64,000 nt of DNA from Liolophura sinensis (lineage: Eukaryota; Mollusca; Polyplacophora; Chitonida; Chitonidae). Each line of letters starts with the position of its first letter. The first letter of the stretch is position 1. Below the pieces are notes generated by a model. That model searched no databases. It had not been told where the DNA came from and saw only the letters and a list, made by a program, of their open reading frames with translations. Shown here piece after piece: positions 39,501-51,500 of this stretch. The stretch lies in the NCBI RefSeq assembly GCF_032854445.1, contig NC_088303.1:34391265-34455264 (forward strand). The letters are read 5' to 3'. Made by a program: the position numbers and the translations under genes.

Positions 39501-42500
39501 AAACATTTACACTACACCTATTCAGCCATTACCTTCATTAGTCTATTACCAGGTACGATGGGGACTGGAGGTTTACACCTTACTTTTCTGGCCGTCACAA
39601 AACAGTTTTGCAGATTTTTTTATTTTAATGTTTTGTCATATTGAGTTTAAAACTTGGCAGATGGCCTCAGCATGACAAGTTATGGATCAAATTTGCTTTT
39701 CCTGCTCTTTTGAGCATTTCTAAGGAATTTTTTTTTTAACAGTTTATCATTTTGATCTTCAGCATGTCGAGTTACCCAACTTACAGCTGATGGAGAAAAA
39801 AGTGTGCTGTTATTTTAGACATCATCTACATATAGTTCAGGCTTCCAGATGTCTACTGACTTGTATCTGACTCTGAGGGAACGATCGAATGTTCAGTTTT
39901 ATCGGGGTTTTCCTTCGACCATCAACTCTCTCGAGTCCCTGTATTTAGAAAGGCTTATTTTATTTTTTTTGAACCAGTTACCTCCCCTTATGTAAATTAC
40001 TGGTGGTGTTCAGCAAACTTTAAATGTCTGACACGGTATTGTGTTATAATTATGCGGCCTACCTTGTAAGTTCAGGGCTCCATGGCTGAGGTGGTTAGTG
40101 TCCCAGCGCAGGCAGCGTAAAGATCCAGGAACGATGTTGGTTCTTGTTGGCTTCTTCCAGCCATACATGAAAATGTCTATCATCAACCTGCAGATGGTTA
40201 TGGGTTCCCTCCTGCCATAATGCTGGCTGCTGTTGTATATACAGGGGAAAAAAACACCTATGAAATAAATCTTCGTTTGGATTTACTCATGGGTTTGCTG
40301 AACCACTGACATATGAGCGAAATATTTCTTTGCAGTCAATCAAAGAAATTATTACATTAATTAAAAGGCTGAAAACGTGATTAGAGTCGAGGTATGCAAA
40401 TCACATGATATTTTTGCTCTGTGTTAAGCTGTTTTATGTTTTAAACTGTTTTATGTTTTAAACTGTTTTATGTTTGCTAACATTGCTATCTATTGTAGAG
40501 CTGGCAATGAGCCGTTCACTGACAACACAGAAATCCTGGAGAATGGTGTGATCAGATTCATGTCTGTGACGGGTGCCGAGCAGGGCGCCTACATCTGTAC
40601 AGCTGAGAACGGCATGGGCACCATCACTGTCACCGCTAATCTCAGGATTAAGGGTAAGCGCAGGGTAAACCACATACATACTTATAACAGAAATCTAGAT
40701 AGACATGTCTCTATTGTACATAACATGTATGTGACATGTCTTTGTATATCTGTATGACACAGCTCATGTTTGTAAATTGAAATGCCTCATGTGACAAAAC
40801 ACTTTCCCCCACAAAACTGACTGGAGAAGATTCTTTCAAGTCATTTTCTGTGACCGATTTCACATGGCCAGTTTTGAATTAAACCAAAATTGAAATGTTA
40901 TTTAAGTACTTATTTTTAGGCCATGCAAGATAAAATTGATAACGCTTCACAAGTGTTACTATATAAAAATAAGTATATCATGCTTTGAACATTCTAGCCA
41001 CAAAGGAGGTTTAAGTTTTAAGTCAACAATCATTTGTGGAATTGGCCACCCTGCACCCTTAATACTCACTCTTGTTACCAGTGTTAATGATTTTTGTTTG
41101 CTCCAGGTCCTCCCAGAATTCGTGTCTCCCCAGGAAATGTGGTCCGTGTCCGTGAAGGGGACTCTGTCAGGATTGAATGTACCGCAGAAGGAGACCCAAC
41201 ACCATCGGTCTACTGGCACGAAAGGCGAGAAACCTTCCCAGTGGCAGCTGGGGCTGATGCTATTCCAAGGCAGCTAGGCTCCGCTGTGTTGGCCCTTAAC
41301 CAGGTCACCCGCAGGGATGCAGGCACATTTACGTGTATTGCTGAGAACACAGGGGGCAGAGTGGACCAGAGAATACAGCTGATAGGTGAGTTTCAGCTGC
41401 AAAGATTGCACATAATTTGTAAATTTGTTAGCATTGACATTTTGACTGTAAAATAAGACCACTGGCGCTTGAAATCCTTAAAAGTGCTTGAATTTAACGA
41501 AAAGTTATCAAGATTTTGAAAGTCCTCGAAAAGCATTTACTTTGCAAATTAGATCTTTAAAAGTCCTTGAGAAAGGTGATGTTTCAATAAATATGAGGTG
41601 GTAAAAAAAGATATAAAAATGTCAAACGGATTAGATATGAGGTCATGTTGCATTGACGTTATCGAACTGAACATGAAGTCATTAAAACATCATGTGTAGG
41701 CGAACACTAATCCACCTGGTTGCTACTGTAGGTGTGCAAGTATAATGCTTTACTGTACAGCTTAAAATTCCAATTAAAGACTTTAGTTTTTATACAGAAG
41801 GAAACTTACTCATTCTGGGTACTTTACCTGTATGTGTACAAGAAAAAAAATGTCGATGAAAGTTAACCATGATCAGAGGAGTATGTATTTTGCTGATATG
41901 CAAATTACGCAGTTGTACCTGTGGTTCCAAAATCCAGAACAATCAGCTAACATATGGTAACATACATGTACATGTTGGTGTATACTAACCTCTTTTAGAA
42001 TTATGTACACTATTTACCAATAACTCTCTTTTTTGACTTTTTCGCTGCTTTTTTTTTTTCTTTTTTGTGTTTAGTTGAAGAACGACAGGTTCCAGCCACT
42101 ACTGGCTTGACGATTGCTGGTCCTGATTTAGTCAATGTTGTGGAGGGACAGACACTGGAACTCAGGTGTGCTGCTGCAGGTAAGCTTTCTCACCTGGCAC
42201 ATTTACCATACACCTGTGTTTATATTAGGACAGCCGTACATGGGAAGGTCTGTCAGCAACCATAATGATGGCCGCTGTTGTATATGTGAAATATTCTTGA
42301 GTACAGCGTAAAACACCTATCAAATAAATCAAATAATTAAATATATTAGGACAGCTCTGTCCTCTGTCATGAAAAGCATTATTTACTGTACACCAAAACT
42401 CTTTATGCCAAGTTTGATAGTTCAGAAAGTGTTAATATGTTTAGAAAATGACTACACGTGGTAAGCCATTACATTATAGACTGAGGGGCTTTAGCCCCAG

Positions 42501-45500
42501 TGGTCTGCTATGTTCATGCTTGCCAGGTGTGTGAACATAATCATTTAGTGCAAGCAAATGATCTGCTATGTTCACGCTTACCAGGTGTGTGAACATGGTC
42601 AGATACTGAAAGCAAATGGCAGTAACCTACTGACATAATGACACTTGTTCACCCAGAATCATTTGGCATATTGTCCAGTCAAACATGTACAGTAGTTATG
42701 TGTGTAATCTGACAACAAATTCAAAACTTCAGCAAAGCTGGATAAATTGTCACTTTCTTAAGTCGATAAAGAGTCCATGACAAAACAATACAATAATCAT
42801 GTGAGATTCTGTGTTAGTATTTTGTAAGAAAAAGACTTGGTCTACAACATGCAGTCTGGCAAATTTTCCACCTAACGATGCAGACCGAGACAACTCAAGC
42901 ATAGGGCACCCTATACAAATGTTTTGGAATTTTAATCATGTTACTCTCATCATGAACAGGTCGGTAATCTTCCATGTACTAAGTCTGTTGAAAGAGCTCA
43001 CAAATCTGGTAGAGACGATTAATTAGCCGATAAAAACCAAAATGATCAATGGAAACCACTGTACTATCGTTGTTGAGGGCAAAGATACCCTGAAAACAAG
43101 GGACGGGCCTTAGCTCAGACAAAATTTTGTGCGAATTTCATGGATGGAGATCAGGTTGACTGTTCATGGTTCCCTTGTGAGTGATCAGTGATGCCAGCTG
43201 TGGCAAAGGAATTATTCCTTCATTCGTGTTCACTAATAGATTTATACTTTTTGTGAATCCCTGAAACTAGCCAATCCAACCAATGTAGTTTGGTCTTGAA
43301 AATCAAATGAAAAATGTCCATTAATTACACTGAAAGTTGCTTTTTCATATGCATGGAGGTTGAGGACTTAGAGTAATGTTGATAAACCACATGCTCTTCT
43401 GTCCAAACCAAAATTCCACTGACTTCAGAATTGGGGATCAGTGTTATATCAAACCCTGGAGAAATGTCATGTTTACAACTAAGATGCTGTGATGGTAGAG
43501 GTCCACCTTAAACATCAGTTGGGAGCAGGGTGGTGTTTTCCCTAAAGCTGGCTGCCGTCATAAAAGTGAAAGGTATGGCATTAAACAATGAAATAAATAA
43601 ATAATTAGCAGTTGTTGTCCTTCCCTTCAGGTATTTTGGCTCCAATTCTGCGCTGGTCCCGCCGTGAAGGCGCCCTGCCCCCAGATCACACCGTCCAGCA
43701 GGGCATCCTCACCATACCCAGTATCACGGGGGCATATCAGGGAGAGTATATATGCTCTGTCATCACCCCAACCCAGTCGTATGAGGCCACTGTCACCATC
43801 ATCATATCAGGTATGGTTGTGTGTGTTCGTGATGTTATCATCACAATGTAGTGGCCTGTCACCATCATCATATCAGGTATGGTTGTGTATGTTCGTGATG
43901 TTATCATCACAATGTGCCACCATCGTCACCTCAGGTGTGGATGTGTGTGTTTGTGATGTTATCATCACAATGTATTGGCCTGTCACCATCATCATATCAT
44001 GTATTATATAAAGGATGCTTGTTGTAATAATCACCATCAATCGCACCAGGTAAATTTCTGCGTTACATTATCACCATCTTCAAGAAAGTGTGTGTATGTG
44101 TCTATCTGTGACCCTTATTTCTAGGACTGCACAGTTATGTATCAGTCAACATCGTCATGTGTCATTTTGTACTTTGTAGTGGTTTTTCATGATTGACAGA
44201 TTTGACTGTCTTTTTGGTTTACCTGCCTGTTGCCTGTTTCTAGTGTCTCCACGCCTGACCATCTCCCCTGCTCGAGTCTCTGCCAGGCCAGGCAGTCCGC
44301 TCTACCTGAGGTGTAGCAGCCAGGGGACTCCGCCCATCAACATTGAGTGGAGCAAGGTGAACGGCATCCTGTCGCCCAGTGCAGTGGAGCGTGACGGTAT
44401 CCTGGAGATTCGTCAGGTGACAGCAGCCGACGCAGGTCAGTACAGATGTGTGGCGACGAACCAGGCAGGCAGCGCGGAGGGTATAGCTGAAGTCATTATT
44501 TCAGGTAAGCATTTATTTCATTGTTTCAGGTAAAAATTTAATTCTTTTTCTCAGTCATGCATTTGTATGCTACATGTATTAATTAGGAGTGATTAAACTT
44601 TAAGAGAAGTCCTCCAGTAAATTGATAACTCCGCTGTAATCCTATAAAATGCTGATTTGGATTTTTAGCTGTACCTAAGTGGTGTTGGACAAGACCAAAA
44701 AACTGACGAAATAATTCAATAATAAAAAAAAAGACTGGTGGAATGTTCCTTTATCTGAGAATGTTTCTCTTTTCACACAGTTCCACCCACTGTCGTTGTG
44801 TCCCAGAAGAATTACGTCCACACAGTTGGCGAGTTTGTTGAGTTGAGGTGTCGTGCGACAGGAAGTCCACCTCCACGAGTAACCTGGGAGAAAGAGCTAG
44901 GGACATTACCTCCTCGTCATGATATTCAGAACGGCATTCTTCAGTAAGTTATATTCAGTCCCTTCTGGCAGAGCACTTGAAGGCACCACCATGCAAATTA
45001 ACCGCTTATTCATTTAATTGAAAAGCGATCATATAAATGTAAATTAAAATGTTTTTGGCTTTTGTTTTTTTACTCGTCAGTGTTCATTGACACACTACTG
45101 TACAAAAGACACAAATGTATGCAGTTTAATTTTCAACTGTGAAAGGGGAGGCGGGAGGGGTTGTGGCGCCTGAAAAAACTTTGATAATCCTTGAAAATGA
45201 AATATAAATTCCTAACCATGTAAAATCTTAATAAATTAGCCAGAAAAATGAAGAGTTGCAATATTTGTGTAACCTTTAAAAGTCCTTGAAAATAAAATAT
45301 GAATTCCTGGCCATGGAAAACCTCAAAAATTTGCCTTGAAAAATTTTTGAATTTTCATTAATTGAAAAAGTGTTTCAAAGTTGGGACAGAACAGTGTACT
45401 GGTACAAACCCTGAGTCAATGTTGAAATTGAACATTTTAAGTGGGCAATGTGTGTCAGTGTGGTAAAGGTATACTTCTGTTTGTCCCACAGGATTTACAG

Positions 45501-48500
45501 CGTGTCTGCAGCTGATGAGGGTCGATACATCTGTACAGCATCCAATGAAGCAGGAAGCACCAGAGACTATGCCTACCTGACCGTCCAAGGTTGGTATTTC
45601 GGACCTGCTCACTAGTGTAACTTATATGTATCTTTCATGCTTTGGGAATGTGGTGATGATGATGATAATATTGCTGGTCACTTTTTGGCCTAACATTATA
45701 TAGGTAGTCCCAACTTATATGTGTAACTTGTCTTTTTATTAGTAGCCCCATACCAGTCCCCAATGGGGACTAGGTTTGCACACTGTCAGTCGTTCCATCA
45801 CGAAAGTTTTCTGGACTTCTTTTTGAAAATGGTACCATTGTATTGAATTAAAAGTTAGTACATGGCTTCACCAGAAGTTAGACATCAGGTTGTGATTATT
45901 GTTTTTTTCTCCTTTTTGTCCAAACTAAGACTGTTATTGTGCAGTTTTGGACTATTTTGTGAAACATTTCATTGAATTGAATTGGAACTTTCATCCTAGC
46001 ATGTTACAGATCAGTTTTGTACATTTATGTTTGGTTTTTGACTTCAGCAAATTAACAAGACTTTTCGCAAAAGATTTCCTCATTGTGAATTGAAACTTAA
46101 TAATACTTTCACATAAATTATAGATCCTGTTTGAATGTCAATTTCTTTTCTCTACAGTGTAAAGTAGAGTCTTTTTGTTGCGTTTTATTTTGATACTGCT
46201 TGCAGCTAGCAAAGTAACAATAACAAATACAATGAAAACACTGTGAACATTTAACATCAGCTACACATGTGCCTTGACTATTGGGCTCCTAGAATATATA
46301 CATCCCAATTTATCCCTAAATTTGAAATATCCGTTAATGAAAATATTATGTGTTGGAACATCGTACATAGCTTCAACATGACAGGACGCAGTTTGAGCCT
46401 TTTTTAACAAAATGAAGACATTCTTTTTGTTCCTGTTTTTGACTTTTACAGTTTTTCAGGCTACTTTTTTTTTTCAAATCAGTTGAGACTTGGTTACATA
46501 GCAAGCACATGTTGTGGGCCATTTTGTTCATTTAGAACAGAATTCTGGTCATATTTGTTCTGTTATATGTATTAAGCTGACAGCTCAAACATGTATTGCT
46601 TCAACAGTACTTCCAAAATGCTTGTTATGTTTGGTGTCGTAGACATGGCTTTGCAGTGAGGCAGCACTATGTGTTGTGTGGCTTAAGACAGGGAGGCACT
46701 AATGTGACTTGATGTCAACAATAGTCTTAAACACCAAACTAACAATCAGACAAGTCAAATAATTCAGAAAACATTAAGCTTGACCATCTCAATCACTTCT
46801 GTTTTAGATGTTGGTGGTCCAAGTACTGGTATTAAGACGGACACTCAGACTGTGGATGTTGGAGATCGCGTTGAGTTTGAATGTATCGTCACAGGTAATA
46901 CTGCATGGGCACACAACGCTCCATTATAAATAAATTTCTTATATATCAAGAATTTATTTTCATTTTCTCTAGTGTGGATGAATTGCAGTTAAAAACAAGA
47001 TGAAAAGTATCAAGTACCTCAGTACACAACTGTATCTTTTTTCTCAGTGTCAGTGTGAACAAATCTGGACTAAACATCCGTCAAATAAATAAATAAATAC
47101 CTTTTTTCCCTTTATGAAATCTACTTTTTTCTACTGTTTTTTGAATCCATGTTGTAATGACTGTTGCTTTCCACTGTATATTATTAGCACAAATTTCAAG
47201 TTTGTCAGACCTTCATATTCATGTACATCTCTCCTTCCCTTGCCTTTTCCCAGTTTCCACCCACCATAATGTTGGCCACCGTCGTATACCATTCAAAGTA
47301 AAATAAATAAAATACATCTCTCCCTCATCAAAGTGTTGTAGTCAGGTGCCTGATATGTGATATATGTGATGCGTATTGTGTGAAGTTTGTTAGCTATTGA
47401 TAGCCAGTGTGTGAGGGTTGTAATATAGAAACAGACACCCATGTTAAGTTGGACAATAATTGTAAATCATGTCAGCATAACATGAGAGCTTTCGTTTAAT
47501 AATTACATGTACATAGTAACCAATCAGCCGAGCACAAAGAAGTTGCAAAATCGGAGTGGTTTTCTTCACTAAAAGTTCTGAAAGTAAGTGTGAATAAGTG
47601 TGAAAAATTTGGGGGATACATGGGTGAGTATATAATATTATTGACAGAGAGATATAAGTTAATAAGATATGCAAGTGAATTCTGTTTTCAGGTACCCCCA
47701 GGCCTACCATCCAGTGGAACAAACTTGGCGGTGTCATTCCACCCAGAGCTGTTATCGGGGAGGGCATTTTGATCATCCCCCAGGTACAGCCTGAAGACGC
47801 AGGCACATACAGGTGCACGGCAACCAATATGGCTGGATCCGTCCAATCACAGGTCGTGCTCTTTGTCAGAGGTGAGAGGTCATAGTGTTTGGCGTCAAAT
47901 AGTATAAGATTCACCTCCCTTTATCAGGTGAATAGTCCTTTTTTTCTAGAACATTGAATGTATTATAATTTTTAAAATGTGTACTTAAAGAAACTCATGA
48001 TAATGTCATCCAGATAAAACTGTGAAAATGTTGCATTGTTACTCTGTAGTAGAGCAGTCTTGTAGACCTTTCTGGTTGACTTTACATGGATAGTCCAGCA
48101 ACCTGCAGACGCTTGTGGGTTCCCCCTTTGCTGTGTTCAGTTTCCTCCTACAATACTGCTGGTCGCCACGGTATAAGTGAAGTACGGTGTTAAACAACAA
48201 TTAAATAAATGAATCTGCCTGGACCGTGTTGAGGTTACCTTGGTAAATCAGCCAGATTTGACTCTTGCACTGTCATGCATGTGCAGGCAAAAATCACACT
48301 GTTCACAGTTAATTTCACAGACAAATGAGGTGTTGCTTTCATTCTAACCTCAAACAGGGAATTTTTTTTTTTTTTTATATTCTCTTGACTCTACTATTCT
48401 AAATGCCTTGGTGGCACCTTGTGAACATAAAAACTGAATATGTGTATGTGTAATGTCATAGGAGAATATTTTACAATATCATGAACAGTTTTGGAGAAAA

Positions 48501-51500
48501 TTGAAGGACAGACATACAAAGATTCCTTCCTTTATAGTCAGATTTGTTAAAATGATGGTTTTCCCAAAGCTATACCTTCAGTTGCTTATGTTTTCAGCTC
48601 GTCCAGTCATCTCTATACCTCAGAACATCCGTACTGCAGCCCTGGGGAGTACAGCCAACCTGAACTGTGATGCTCAGGGCTTCCCTCAGCCAGCCATCAC
48701 CTGGAACAGAAGAGAGGGGCAACTGCCAGGGTAAGATTTATACCTCTTGTGGGTGACATGGTAACCCACAGAAGTGGTGAGTGGGTGTGAAGAGAGAGTC
48801 ATGTGTGGGGCCATTCGCTCTTTACACAGTATCTCACCAGGCCCATATTTCAACAGTTGACTTGGTGGATAATGTCAACACTGGTGCAGATTTGTGTTTG
48901 TTCATTTGTCAGAGTATCTGTTACATTTTATCATTTGACTTTTGATACTGCAGTAGGACAAGATCCTCAGACTCTCTTGTGTACAAATACCTTGTACTTC
49001 AATGTTTTCCCAGGGACCACATTGTGAGGAACGGAGAGCTGACCATCCCCACGGTGAGGCGAGAGGATGCGGGTACCTACGTCTGTTCAGCTGCCAACGA
49101 CTACGGAATAACAGAACATCCTGTTCAGCTGGTTGTAGGAGGTATGTCTCTTGAACTCTGGAAGCTGGTGGACAATTCATAATCCTGATTTTGGCACTTT
49201 TGTGAATTTCTAGAAAGTTCTTCACTGGCACCTGTGACCCTGAAATTTTGTTAACACATGCAAATATAAGTTACTCTTACTCTACACAGCACATATAAAT
49301 TCAAGTATGCGATATCAAGAATAACTCGTTGATGTCATTCCAATGTACTCATCATCATATTTCTCTGCAAACAGCCAGCCTTTGTAGTGCTTTGCAAATC
49401 ATTAGGCTATTTTATAAGGTCGTGGGTTACCACATGGCACTGCCTGGTTTCCTCCCACCTTATTACTGGTTGCTATTTTATAAGGGAAATATTCTTAAAT
49501 ATGGCGTAAAAGACCAACCAAATATATAAACAAATAATTCCAGTGTAACTTACATTTCCTCTGGGAAATATGTGGTTTGAATGTTTTTTTGTCTTTTGTT
49601 TTTTCAGACCTGGTACCATACTTCAGCCAGAATCCTGTATCATACATCAGTTATGCTCCTCTCAGGGATGCGTACCTCAACTTTGATATGCTTGTGTCCT
49701 TTAGACCCGAGGCCACTGATGGTAAGACCAAAGAAAATTGGGGTTCTGCTTTACTTTCTCCTTGGCATGTACCACTGTTGGGTCAGGAAATCTTCACTCT
49801 TGTGACTGTTAAGGAAATTTAGCAGCTAAAACTGAAGTCCATGTTATTTTTTCATTGCTTTTGAGTGGAAACTTAAACCAACCCGTACCAATTGGTAGGA
49901 GTGTGGCTACCGAATGGCTCAGAACAGAGGAGTACTACAAGGAAGCACCCTGTACGGTACCAATCAGTTCCACAGGTTTTTAACACATTGGTAACTACCC
50001 TAAATGACCTCAAATTTCGCCCACAAAAGTGCATTTTTAGAGGCGAATAAATGTCACAAAATATTACTTTTAAGTAGAATATCATCTCATCTTCCAAGCA
50101 AACCTCAAAACAGCTTTCTAAAATCAACAGTACTCTCAGAATCAGGACAAATGGGTATGTTAGTCCTGGACAAAGTTTATGGTCATTTTTGGGGTATGTT
50201 GGTTTATGTTTGATTGTTACCATGCTTCACGAACCAGCTGTCAAAAAAAAAAAATTGTAACTAGGCTGTTGCCAAAATCATTGTCAAATCATTTACAAAC
50301 TGGAACGGATTGGTGTCATCTTCCGATGTGAATCTGTTCAGTAACGAGTTGTTACATGATTGGTTATTAACCAATCAGTATCAAGCTTTAACAGAATGGT
50401 ACCAAGCCCTTGGCACTTCAAGAAGATGGCCATACAGTTTGGTACTATCAGTGAAAGTTTGCCTGTGTAAGCATGATTTCTGCATAAACTTTGACATGGA
50501 TTCACTTCTCACTCATATGATACAACTTTCCAAATCGTATTGGTGTACATTTTCCTTTGCCACAACAACTTGTGTTGATGCTAAATTGAGCATTATTTTC
50601 TTCCAATAGTCGAGATAACAGTTTCAAAGTCTTGAACATAACTGAGATTTAGTCTGTATACATGTTCAACATTTGTCCGACACAATTTGACAGATTTCGT
50701 GCTTCAAGTTCATCCATTTGGCACCTGTAACTTATGTACTATAACATGCCTGTTGGCATAAATTGTTGTGTGCTTTTCTTTGTCCCATACATCACCTGTA
50801 TTGTACATGCATACTGATGCACAGCAATCTGGCTTATGCCTGAGTATTGAATCAACAAGCAGGGTATCGTTTATCACTGGCTGTTGGGGCCTCCATGGCT
50901 CAGTTTGTTAGCACGCTAGTGCACCGTAATGACCCAGGGGTCTCCCACCAAAGCGGTGGCTGTGAGTTCAAGTCCAGCTCATGCTAGTTTCCTCTCCGGC
51001 CATATGTGGGAAGGTCTTCCAGCAACCTGCAGATGGTTGTGGGTTTCCCCTAGGCTCTGCCCGGTTTCCTTCCACCATAATGCTGGTCACATAAGTGAAA
51101 TATTCTTAAGTACCGCGTAAAACACCAATCAAATAAATAAATAAATAAATCATTGGCTGTTTCTCACCCTTCCCCCAGGTTTGGTGTTGTACAACGGCCA
51201 ATCTGACACAGGTATTGGAGACTTCCTGTGTTTCGGCCTCCAGGACAGCTACCCGGAATTCCGCTTCGATGTAGGATCAGGCCCAGCTATCATCCGTGGT
51301 AACCGGTCTTTGGAACTGAACAGATGGCACACTGTTAAACTGAAGAGAGACCGCAAATTGGGTAAGTTAATGCTCTTTAACTCTTAATTAACTTCTGTTA
51401 GACAGGTAGCAGAGTGTGAGCTCATCTAGCCACCAAGATATATTTCTGTAGAAGTTACACCAGCTTTGCATGCAGTGCCTTTTAAGCCCATGGCATACAT

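Larger units (their letters stand above)
49722..51178. other. 1.46-kb intron
   Basis: Contains an R1-family repeat piece (49985-50150) and a full-length SINE (50886-51152). The rest is AT-rich. Confidence 0.65.

Noticed and set aside
43200-44100. Extra Ig exons from '[18 protein letters not shown]'-like repeats
   Set aside because: These are shadow readings of the Ig-8 donor array, with no Ig motif.
49577-49822. Two overlapping open frames over the LG1 first exon as separate genes
   Set aside because: One is a shadow frame of the LG1 exon; the other is the exon itself extended into introns.
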